From positions 1-14,667 of the forward strand of contig NZ_JZWV01000479.1 of assembly GCF_000966975.1 (NCBI RefSeq): a stretch of DNA of 14,667 nucleotides. The letters run 5' to 3'. Positions 6,969 through 12,690 of the stretch are shown here, in pieces. Both the position numbers and the translations under genes were made by a program. The stretch is from Streptomyces katrae. GTDB lineage: Bacteria > Actinomycetota > Actinomycetes > Streptomycetales > Streptomycetaceae. The notes under the pieces were generated by a model. It was not told the DNA's origin. It saw nothing but the letters and a program-made list of their open reading frames with translations, and made no database searches. Position 1 is the first letter of the stretch; the number at the start of each line of letters is the position of its first letter.

Positions 6969-8215
6969 CCGGGTAGTCCACAGCGCTCGGCGAGCGCGCG
7001 CAACCGCCCCTCGGCGCTCCCTGCGCCCAGAAGGCGGAGGTCCTCGACGAGTTGGTGGGTGCGGGGGCGGCCGAGGACTTCCTCGGGGGCTTCGCGTTCG
7101 GCGTCCAGGAGGGTGTCGACGGCCTTCTGTCGGTTCCCGGCCTGGGTGTAGGCGTGGGCGAGGTCGGTCAGGAGGTGGGCGCGGCGCTCGCGCGGGAGGG
7201 CGGCGCGTTGGTCGGCGGTGATGGCCTGGGCGACTGCGGCGCCGGCTTCGCCTTCGTAGAGCTTGACGTGGGCGGCGAGCCGGTAGAGGGAGACGTTCGT
7301 GGTGTTGAAGGCGGTGAAGAGGGCGTTGCCGTCCGCGTCGGGCGGGAGCTGGCGGGCGTGTTCGTCCGCCTGGGCGAGGAGGTCGGGGACCTGGCGGGCG
7401 GCGGACGGTGCGCGGCGGTCGGTGAGGGTGGCGGCGGTGGCCTGGGCCATGGCGGCCTTGAGGTAGAGCATGCCGAGGGTGGACAGGCCGACGGCCCCGC
7501 GGCCGGTGAGGTCGGGGGTGAGGCGGGTGGCTGCTGCCTGTGCGAAGGCGGCGGCTGCGTGGGGCTGTTCGTCGGCGGTGAGTGCGTCGGTGAGGTGGCG
7601 GGCGGCGGAGGCCTGGATGACGGGGTCGCCGGAGCGTTCGGCGGCCAGGACGGCGCGGTGGCCGGCGAGGGAGGCGATGTCGGTGGCTCCGGCTTTGATG
7701 GCGAGGGCTTCGGTGAGCTGGAGGGTCATGGACAGGGCGCGGTAGGCGGTGAGCTGGTCGTCGCCGTCGTGGAGGGCGGCGGCGTGGGTGGCGTCGGTGA
7801 GGAGGGCGGGGATGCGGCCGCTGAGGCTGGTGAAGGCGGCGCTGGCCTGGAAGAGGCGCCAGGCGTGGTGGACGGAGCGGCGCAGGGTGTCCACGTCGAG
7901 CGGGTGGGCGCTGGCGTCGGGGGTGCCGGTGGCGATGTCGTGGCGGTGCAGGGCCACGCGGATCGCCTCCATCTCGCCCGCCGCGTCGGCGGTTTCGTCG
8001 GAGGTGGTGTCGGCGAGGAGGACGGGCAGGGGGACGGCCAGGACGCGGGCGGCGGCTTCGAGGACGGAGAGGCGTGGGTCGGCCTGGCGGGAGCCGGCCT
8101 CCAGGTCCTGGACCCAGCGTTTGCTCTTGCCCATCAGCGTGCCGAACGCGGTCTGGGTCAGGCGGCGGCGCCCGCGCCAGCAGGCGATGTTCTCTCCGAT
8201 GCGGCGGGTGTCCAT
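6965..8215 (-). CDS. XRE-family regulator with TPR-like C-terminal region
   Basis: A 416-aa DNA-binding protein. ATG 8215 is chosen because GGGGAG lies eight bases upstream and the HTH begins directly (MDTRRIGENIACWRGRRRLT); the frame is open to 8254 but without a ribosome site. Residues about 5-62 are the HTH (TQTAFGTLMGKSKRWVQDLE, AGSRQADPRLSVLE). From about residue 105 the protein is all-helical with alanine-rich repeats resembling tetratricopeptides, ending with LLTDLAHAYTQAGNRQKAVD. Such helical domains often bind peptides or small molecules. It is first in an operon with the flavoprotein and divergent from an unknown gene; the 19-bp palindrome in the divergent gap is its likely binding site. 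Confidence 0.87.
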   Translation of the reverse strand: MDTRRIGENIACWRGRRRLTQTAFGTLMGKSKRWVQDLEAGSRQADPRLSVLEAAARVLAVPLPVLLADTTSDETADAAGEMEAIRVALHRHDIATGTPDASAHPLDVDTLRRSVHHAWRLFQASAAFTSLSGRIPALLTDATHAAALHDGDDQLTAYRALSMTLQLTEALAIKAGATDIASLAGHRAVLAAERSGDPVIQASAARHLTDALTADEQPHAAAAFAQAAATRLTPDLTGRGAVGLSTLGMLYLKAAMAQATAATLTDRRAPSAARQVPDLLAQADEHARQLPPDADGNALFTAFNTTNVSLYRLAAHVKLYEGEAGAAVAQAITADQRAALPRERRAHLLTDLAHAYTQAGNRQKAVDTLLDAEREAPEEVLGRPRTHQLVEDLRLLGAGSAEGRLRALAERCGLPG

Positions 8216-8245
8216 GAGCACGGCTCCCCAAGAGCGGTGGAATCT

Positions 8246-8264
8246 GGCACGCACACTGCGTGCC
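8246..8264. promoter_or_regulatory. 19-bp palindromic operator, copy 1
   Basis: GGCACGCA-CAC-TGCGTGCC: perfect eight-base arms around a three-base spacer. It ends 33 bases before ATG 8298 (+) and 30 bases before ATG 8215 (-), so it can control both divergent genes. An identical copy lies at 8859-8877. The likely binder is the XRE-TPR protein next to it; this is inference from location. Confidence 0.85.
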
Positions 8265-8285
8265 TACATACCGTTGTACTCCGCC

Positions 8286-8297
8286 TACGGTGCGTCC
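8286..8297 (+). promoter_or_regulatory. -10 box for a leaderless transcript, gene 8298
   Basis: TACGGT (8286-8291) fits the actinobacterial TANNNT -10 box and is followed by six bases and then ATG, which would put the transcription start on the start codon. No ribosome site is present. There is no good -35 box; the palindrome's right arm and the following bases occupy that place, suggesting activator-dependent or tightly repressed transcription. Confidence 0.65.
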
Positions 8298-8774
8298 ATG
8301 ACCCGATCCGACAACGGCACCCTGCCGTGGGCTGCCCTCCTCGACCCGACTCCCGAAGTCTTCTTCGAATTCCGCAAGGGCCACTCGGTATGGGCCGCGT
8401 GCGGCTGGACCTGGGACGCCGTCGCCATCACGCCTCTGCAAAGAGGCCTCGCGGCCCTCGACGAGCTGGCTCTCCCGATGGACGGCGAATACACCGTCAT
8501 CGCCGACCACGCGCGCCAGGAACTCATCGTCTACATCCCCTGCGGCACAGGTGCCGTCCTCGACGGCCTCCCGGGCGTACGTGTGCTGGGCCGGGGCACC
8601 GACCTCCTTGTCCCGGCCGGCCAGTACGGGACCTTCGCCGCGGCCTGGCTCAGCCGCCCCCGCGGCGAAGCCGATGAGGCCTTCATCACCCCCGCCCGGC
8701 TGCGCGCCGCACTCCTCGCGGCGGATGCCGCGCACCACACCTACGAGACTGCGGAGCCCGCCCGCGCCGAATAG
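8298..8774 (+). CDS. Hypothetical protein, palindrome-controlled
   Basis: A 158-aa soluble protein with no signal peptide or membrane segment. Visible features are WAACGWTWDAVAITPLQRGL (residues 32-51), an EYTVIADHARQELIVYIPCG strand pair (64-83), GVRVLGRGTDLLVPAG (93-108) and a C-terminal helix TPARLRAALLAADAAHH. The alternation of strands with GTDLLVP and WLSRP recalls streptomycete proteins annotated as hypothetical or distantly primase/polymerase-like, but I see no catalytic motif and assign no function. ATG 8298 is used because the TACGGT -10 box lies six bases upstream; the frame is open further upstream, opposite the regulator gene. Third-position GC bias supports coding. Confidence 0.82.
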   Translation: MTRSDNGTLPWAALLDPTPEVFFEFRKGHSVWAACGWTWDAVAITPLQRGLAALDELALPMDGEYTVIADHARQELIVYIPCGTGAVLDGLPGVRVLGRGTDLLVPAGQYGTFAAAWLSRPRGEADEAFITPARLRAALLAADAAHHTYETAEPARAE

Positions 8775-8800
8775 CGCTCCCCCGCTCCCCTTCACCCTCA

Positions 8801-8833
8801 CCGGCTCCCGTGTACTGCCCCTCGGGCAGCCGG
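8801..8833 (+). terminator. Hairpin between the two small unknown genes
   Basis: CTGCCC-CTC-GGGCAG (8815-8829) is a perfect six-base stem, and CCGGC (8801-8805) can pair with GCCGG (8829-8833) around it, apart from one shared base. A short T-rich run follows at 8841-8851. It would separate gene 8298 from gene 8911, supporting separate promoters. Confidence 0.45.
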
Positions 8834-8858
8834 CGGGGGCCTTCCTCTGTTACAAGAA

Positions 8859-8877
8859 GGCACGCACACTGCGTGCC
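8859..8877. promoter_or_regulatory. 19-bp palindromic operator, copy 2
   Basis: The sequence is identical to the 8246-8264 palindrome and again ends exactly 33 bases before an ATG (8911). The flanking DNA differs, so this is not a recent segmental duplication; the palindrome itself is conserved. Confidence 0.85.
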
Positions 8878-8898
8878 CACCCCTGCGAAATGGGGCCG

Positions 8899-8910
8899 TA
8901 CGGTCCGGAC
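8899..8910 (+). promoter_or_regulatory. -10 box for a leaderless transcript, gene 8911
   Basis: TACGGT (8899-8904), six bases, then ATG: the same geometry as at 8286-8297. No ribosome site is seen in the short leader, and no consensus -35 box is present. The shared TACGGT and the shared 33-base spacing argue for one mode of control. Confidence 0.65.
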
Positions 8911-9333
8911 ATGACCGAGACCCACCACACCCTCTCCGTCCCCGCCGCCGATGCCACGCTCCAGCCTCAGGTGTTGAGCGGCCCCTCGTTCGGTCAGGAC
9001 CTCGTCCGCACCCTTCATCAGGCCACCAGCGTGGTCGGCGGTCTCTCCTTCCATGACGTGGAGACGAGCGACATCGAGGTGTCCGCCTTCGGTGCGATCG
9101 TCTGCACCGGCGACACCCCTGCCGACGCCCTCCAAGCTGCCGCCGCAGTCGCACGCCAGGCCCCCGGACTGGAGATCCACGCCCTGGCCTGGGCCCGGAC
9201 CGACGGACCCCGCGAAGGCACCTTCGAGTACAAGGTGACGATGACGGTCACCGCCCCCGACCCCGCCACGGGCGAACACAGCGGCGCCACCCACCAGGAG
9301 CGCGGCCGCCACCTTTTGGGCCAGCCTAAGTAG
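8911..9333 (+). CDS. Hypothetical protein, palindrome-controlled
   Basis: A 140-aa soluble protein I do not recognise. Residues 1-25 are polar (MTETHHTLSVPAADATLQPQ), followed by PSFGQDLVRTLHQATSVVGG, a likely helix. The middle VSAFGAIVCTGDTPADALQA and AAAVARQAPGLEIHALAWAR suggest an alpha/beta fold, and FEYKVTMTVTAPDP is a clear beta strand. No signal peptide, membrane helix, metal-binding cluster or catalytic motif is visible. ATG 8911 is fixed by the TACGGT box six bases upstream. It shares its control palindrome with gene 8298, so the two probably work in the same process as the XRE-TPR regulator and flavoprotein. Confidence 0.82.
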   Translation: MTETHHTLSVPAADATLQPQVLSGPSFGQDLVRTLHQATSVVGGLSFHDVETSDIEVSAFGAIVCTGDTPADALQAAAAVARQAPGLEIHALAWARTDGPREGTFEYKVTMTVTAPDPATGEHSGATHQERGRHLLGQPK

Positions 9334-9340
9334 CTCCGGG

Positions 9341-9362
9341 CACCATCACCTCCCTGACGGTG
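9341..9362 (+). terminator. Weak hairpin after gene 8911
   Basis: CACCATCA (9341-9348) can pair with TGACGGTG (9355-9362) with one mismatch around a six-base loop. It starts eight bases after the stop codon and is a weak terminator candidate. Confidence 0.35.
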
Positions 9363-9393
9363 CGCCGCGCTTGGCGATCGGAACGGCTCCTTT

Positions 9394-9422
9394 GGTGATC
9401 GATTCACGCTCGAATGATCACC
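9394..9422. repeat. Imperfect palindrome upstream of the sigma cassette
   Basis: GGTGATCGATT (9394-9404) and AATGATCACC (9413-9422) are complementary apart from one bulged G. A related motif, TTGGCGATCG, lies at 9371-9380 in front of TTGGTGATCG (9392-9401). This is a plausible operator for the coupled sigma cassette, about 120 bases before the first start codon. Confidence 0.4.
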
Positions 9423-9433
9423 GTATTTGCGCG

Positions 9434-9463
9434 TTGAAGTTTTTTCGGGGTCGCGTGTACCCA
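9434..9463 (+). promoter_or_regulatory. Candidate promoter of the sigma cassette
   Basis: TTGAAG (9434-9439) and TACCCA (9458-9463) are 18 bases apart in a locally T-rich stretch, directly after the imperfect palindrome and about 70 bases before the ribosome site at 9533. The -10 match is poor, so confidence is low. Confidence 0.25.
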
Positions 9464-9542
9464 AACGAGGCCTCCCGAACGCTGTCCTTCTTAGAGGCAC
9501 CCGCGAAAGGACCCACGGTGCTTGATCTTCCTAGGAGGACAC

Positions 9543-9695
9543 GTGCAGCTGAACGCTGCGCTGCTGGTGGCCGCAGTCGAGCCACCGGTGCCACCCGTCG
9601 GCCCAGAACGGATCGCTCGGCCGGCTCCCGGCCGCATAGCGGTTCGCACCAGCGACCGGTGCCAGGGACGCGGCGGTTGCGGGGTGGGCTGGTGA
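9543..9695 (+). CDS. Small ORF coupled to the sigma gene
   Basis: A 50-aa ORF starting at GTG 9543 behind a perfect AGGAGG (9533-9538, four-base gap), the strongest ribosome site in this region. The protein starts VQLNAALLVAAVEPPVPPVG and ends CQGRGGCGVGW, with two cysteines near the C-terminus. I do not recognise it. Its TGA overlaps the sigma gene's GTG in a GTGA, so ribosomes finishing it can start the sigma gene, which itself has only a poor ribosome site. It may be a real small protein or mainly a translated leader; the short hydrophobic start is too weak to call a signal or membrane helix. Confidence 0.6.
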   Translation: MQLNAALLVAAVEPPVPPVGPERIARPAPGRIAVRTSDRCQGRGGCGVGW

Positions 9696-10381
9696 GCGAC
9701 GTGGGCACTGCCGAGCACGATGACCCGGCTGGCGCGACGCGCGACACCTGGGGCCGTCACCTGTCCCATCCGGCATCCGAACCGGTCGGCATGCCCCATG
9801 TGATCCGAGACGGTTCGGTGCCTCTGGTGCCGGTGCCGCCGCAGCCGGAGGCCCCGGATCACTGGACACCGGAGCAGGTCGCGAGGTTCCAGGAGTACCA
9901 CGAGCGGTACGCGGAAAAGTTCCTCTGGTACGCGGACGCGAGACTGCCCAGCCGTTTCGACGCTGAGGACGCCGTCCACAGCACCTTCGAGTACGTGGTG
10001 GAGCAGTGGCCCAGGGTGACGACGATGGAGTTCCCTTCCGCCTACGGCTGGACGGTGCTCAGGAGCCGGATCGCCGACCTGCACCGCGAGGGCAGCCGCA
10101 TCGGCCCGGTCGACGACGAGCGGCTGCAGGAGGAGATCGGCCAACGGCCCGTAGGGGACCACGGCGAGGAGATCGTCAACCTGATGAGCCTTCTTGAGGA
10201 GATCAGGGAGCTTCCCGAGCGCCAGGAGCAAGCGCTCGTGCTGGACGCGCTCGGTGTACCGGTCGAGGAGATGGCCGAGCTCATGGGGATCAAGGAGGAA
10301 TCTGCGCGGATGAATCTCAAACGGGCCAAGGCCCGACTGAAGCGGCGGCTTGACGCTGAGGGATGGAGGCGGAAGTGGTGA
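9692..10381 (+). CDS. ECF-like RNA polymerase sigma factor
   Basis: A 229-aa protein from GTG 9692. Residues 1-60 are proline-rich and probably disordered. Residues about 66-135 correspond to region 2 (RFQEYHERYAEKFLWYADAR, RFDAEDAVHSTFEYVVEQWP, SAYGWTVLRSRIADLHREGS), which binds core polymerase and the -10 box. Residues about 165-222 are region 4 (ELPERQEQALVLDALGVPVE, EMAELMGIKEESARMNLKRA), the -35-binding helix-turn-helix. ATG 9791 would drop 33 residues but has no ribosome site. It overlaps genes on both sides by GTGA. No classical anti-sigma factor with a membrane helix is adjacent; the downstream regulator-like protein is the natural candidate to control it. Confidence 0.85.
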   Translation: MSDVGTAEHDDPAGATRDTWGRHLSHPASEPVGMPHVIRDGSVPLVPVPPQPEAPDHWTPEQVARFQEYHERYAEKFLWYADARLPSRFDAEDAVHSTFEYVVEQWPRVTTMEFPSAYGWTVLRSRIADLHREGSRIGPVDDERLQEEIGQRPVGDHGEEIVNLMSLLEEIRELPERQEQALVLDALGVPVEEMAELMGIKEESARMNLKRAKARLKRRLDAEGWRRKW

Positions 10382-12117
10382 GCCAGGCGGACACGTCCTG
10401 GTCCCTTGATGCCGGCGCCGGGGCTGACAGCGGATCCCGGCTGCGGTACGACGTCTCGGCCGCCTACGACCGGCTGATGGTGTCCGCGGCCAGTCGGTGG
10501 CCTCTGCCCGAGCACCCCGGGGTCACGGCCAGCGAGGAGGCGGAGCGGGAACTGGACACGCTGTGCCAGAGCGTTGTGCTCGACCCCCAGTCTGGTCTCG
10601 ACATCGGTCTGCTCGCTGAGGACTTCGGCCTGACCACCAGCGGCGCGGTGGCCTTCGGCTGTCTCCTTCACTTGGTCCGTGACGAAGCCGCCTCCTTCTG
10701 GTGGGAGTTCGCCGCTGGCGCGGGGGAGCACGAGGCCGCCTACCTCTTGATGCTCGACCACAAGCGACGCGCCGAACTCCGCGACGCGGAGCTGTGGCGC
10801 GAGCGGCTCCACTCGGCCCTGACCCCGCGGCCGGAGGGCCCCACCGGTCGCGGCTGGCGTGACCAGCCGCTCCCGTCCGCAGAGCTACGCCAGAAGCTGC
10901 ACCAGGCCACCCGCCATGCCAAACGCCACGAGCACGAGGACCTGGGCGTGATCGTGCTGGCGACCCCGCGTCTGGCCGAGGCCCTCCAGGAGCTCACCAG
11001 CACATCCCTGACCCCGGACAACTCGCGTGAGGACGCCTCCGTTCCCGGCCAGCCCGCTGCGGCGGCGAACGGCCTGCGCGGCGGCCCCGAACCGGCTGAA
11101 GACGCGACGGCCGCACCGGCCGGCTCGGGCCGCGAGACGGGCGCCCCGCCGGTACGGCCTCAGCCGCCGAAGGGATGGACGCCACCGCCGGGCAGGCCCG
11201 GAGAGGCCTTCGACCAGAGCGGTCACGCTCCGGCGGCATGGGAGGACTCTCTTCGGGTCCTGGACGTCCTCCATCTCATCCGCGAGACCGGATCCGCCGA
11301 CATCCCGACCGTCGCCCGAACCGCGGGGATCACCCCTCGTGGAGCAGCCGAGCTCCTGTCGTGGCTGGCCGACAACAGTCTCGGCCGCCGCCTGGACGCG
11401 CACACGTATGGTCCCGGCCCCCTTCTGGTCGAGATCGCGCGCGGCAACTCCATTCTGCAGGGTGTCCTTGACCAGCTGTGTGCCGACACCGGCGCGGCGA
11501 TCTACCTCAGCACCTACACCGACGGGGAGATCCTCATCCCCCCCAGCGCCTCGGGCCCGCAGGCCCCCCAGGTCACCGTGACCGTCGACTTCAAAGAGAC
11601 ACCGCACGCCAGTGCCGTCGGCAAAAGCCTGCTCTCCCAGCTACCCCCCGCCGAACGAGCCGACTTGCTCTCCCGGCACCGCCCCAAGCCCCTGACTCCC
11701 AGAACCATCACCAATGCCGACCGGCTGATCGACACCATCGACCGATACGGCCCGCAGAGCCCCTACTTCGACGTTCTCGAGTACAGCGACGAGGGGGTCT
11801 GCGTCACGATCTCGCTACCCCTGGCCGGGCAGGCGTGCTCGGTCGCGCTTTCCCTGCCCCTCGCCGAGCACCACCGGCTCCTGGACTCGGCCGAAGCTCT
11901 CAGCAACCGCTCCACCGGCCTGTTCCTCGCCCTGGTGCTCGCCACCAACCCCACCACCCCTGCCCCTGTCGCACGTCCCGTGCCGGAGCGCGCCGAATCG
12001 GGACTTGGCCTCACCCGGTCGGGGCTGTGGGCCCCACGCCCCGGCCTGGCGACACCTCCCGCCCTCATCCCCCACCTCGCGGACCATCACCCGCGCCTGC
12101 TCTACACCGCTCGCTGA
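10378..12117 (+). CDS. Composite regulator: novel N-terminus plus IclR-like C-terminus
   Basis: A 579-aa cytoplasmic protein from GTG 10378, which overlaps the sigma stop by GTGA and has GGAGG eight bases upstream. Residues about 20-145 are an alpha-helical region with no family I can name (LRYDVSAAYDRLMVSAASRW, then YLLMLDHKRRAELRDAELWR). Residues 210-285 are a Pro/Ala/Gly-rich linker. Residues about 291-345 look like an IclR winged HTH (LRVLDVLHLIRETGSADIPT), and 355-520 like the IclR ligand-binding domain (SAVGKSLLSQLPPAERADLL, PLTPRTITNADRLIDTIDRY, EYSDEGVCVTISLPL). Normal IclR proteins are about 250 aa with the HTH first, so this is an unusual fusion. It may sense a small molecule and restrain the sigma factor through its N-terminus; that is inference. 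Confidence 0.8.
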   Translation: MSQADTSWSLDAGAGADSGSRLRYDVSAAYDRLMVSAASRWPLPEHPGVTASEEAERELDTLCQSVVLDPQSGLDIGLLAEDFGLTTSGAVAFGCLLHLVRDEAASFWWEFAAGAGEHEAAYLLMLDHKRRAELRDAELWRERLHSALTPRPEGPTGRGWRDQPLPSAELRQKLHQATRHAKRHEHEDLGVIVLATPRLAEALQELTSTSLTPDNSREDASVPGQPAAAANGLRGGPEPAEDATAAPAGSGRETGAPPVRPQPPKGWTPPPGRPGEAFDQSGHAPAAWEDSLRVLDVLHLIRETGSADIPTVARTAGITPRGAAELLSWLADNSLGRRLDAHTYGPGPLLVEIARGNSILQGVLDQLCADTGAAIYLSTYTDGEILIPPSASGPQAPQVTVTVDFKETPHASAVGKSLLSQLPPAERADLLSRHRPKPLTPRTITNADRLIDTIDRYGPQSPYFDVLEYSDEGVCVTISLPLAGQACSVALSLPLAEHHRLLDSAEALSNRSTGLFLALVLATNPTTPAPVARPVPERAESGLGLTRSGLWAPRPGLATPPALIPHLADHHPRLLYTAR

Positions 12118-12122
12118 ACCGC

Positions 12123-12167
12123 CTCGGGGCCCGGCACCAGGCCGGGCCGGGCCCCACCACCCCCGAG
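12123..12167 (+). terminator. Hairpin terminator of the sigma cassette
   Basis: GGGGCCCGGC (12126-12135) pairs with GCCGGGCCCC (12146-12155); alternatively the outer CTCGGGG (12123-12129) pairs with CCCCGAG (12161-12167). The hairpin lies directly behind the stop of the IclR-like gene at 12117. Confidence 0.7.
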
Positions 12168-12196
12168 ACAGCCAGAACCCGAACAGGACCACGCAC

Positions 12197-12343
12197 ATGC
12201 TCAACGAGCCTGCGGACAAGCTCCCCTCGTCCGACAGCCCCGCCCCGCCACCCACCGCCAGCCAGACGATCACCAACTGGCTCGTGCCCACCGCCCTCCT
12301 TCTGGAGATCATCGGGCGCGCCATGACCATCTTGGCCGGCTGA
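12197..12343 (+). CDS. 48-aa single-pass membrane peptide
   Basis: ATG 12197 is preceded by a modest AGGA-type ribosome site (CAGGACC, about six bases upstream). The peptide starts MLNEPADKLPSSDSPAPPPT, a polar proline-rich tail, and finishes with the hydrophobic segment NWLVPTALLLEIIGRAMTIL, enough for one membrane helix. It is framed by hairpins at 12123-12167 and 12365-12379, so it looks like a deliberate small transcription unit, or the last cistron read through from the sigma cassette. I do not recognise the family. Small membrane peptides can be toxins, anti-sigma partners or assembly factors; nothing here decides between them. Confidence 0.5.
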   Translation: MLNEPADKLPSSDSPAPPPTASQTITNWLVPTALLLEIIGRAMTILAG

Positions 12344-12364
12344 CCCCGCCAGGTGCAGCACCAG

Positions 12365-12379
12365 CCGGCCAAGGGCCGG
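12365..12379 (+). terminator. Hairpin after the 48-aa peptide gene
   Basis: CCGGCC (12365-12370), loop AAG, GGCCGG (12374-12379): a perfect six-base stem 22 bases after the stop codon. Confidence 0.5.
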
Positions 12380-12450
12380 ATTGCCGGGTGCCGGGCCGAT
12401 CTACTTCCGCTGGGTCCCCCATCGGCACCGTGGGCGCCGCAATGGCTATG

Positions 12451-12486
12451 AACTGAAAGTCACTCTTAGTAGCGACAGTTTCACTT
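12451..12486. promoter_or_regulatory. Imperfect inverted repeat over the helicase promoter
   Basis: AACTGAAAGTC (12451-12461) and CAGTTTCACTT (12476-12486) are complementary at 8 of 11 positions. The right arm covers the -35 box, a position suited to a repressor. Confidence 0.35.
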
Positions 12487-12508
12487 AACGTGCCATAGCG
12501 CGTATGGT
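12480..12508 (+). promoter_or_regulatory. Promoter of the helicase gene
   Basis: TTCACT (12480-12485), a 17-base spacer, and TATGGT (12503-12508) give a good sigma-70-type promoter in AT-rich DNA, with transcription starting near 12515. The leader to ATG 12691 would be about 175 bases. The rest of 12380-12690 shows no gene; the in-frame upstream extension to 12553 lacks third-position GC bias and a ribosome site. Confidence 0.6.
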
Positions 12509-12690
12509 GTTTCCTCGGCTCGTGAAGCCGCAGGATCCGTACGTTCCGACCCGTGACCGCAACGTACGTGCATGGATCCGAAGGTGCCTTGCATCAACAC
12601 GACGCAGCTCTATTTCCCGCAGCGTGCTATCAGTCAGGCCACCCGCGGATCACCGGATCTCCGCGAACGGCCCGGACCGAGGACGTTGCA

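Noticed and set aside
6399..8801. Very long open frames on both strands (for example 800 codons minus, 541 codons plus) across the regulator/flavoprotein region
   Set aside because: They are low-complexity Arg/Pro- or Gly/Val-rich shadows produced by high GC opposite the real genes; the chosen frames carry the HTH and flavoprotein motifs and the GC-rich third positions.
8298..9333. RiPP precursor peptides for an EpiD-like decarboxylase
   Set aside because: Both small proteins are too long and lack a leader/core layout or a C-terminal cysteine, and no lanthipeptide or other modifying enzyme is nearby.
12553..12690. Upstream extension of the helicase to GTG 12553
   Set aside because: The 46 added codons lack third-position GC bias and a ribosome site, whereas ATG 12691 has GAGGA at a good distance.
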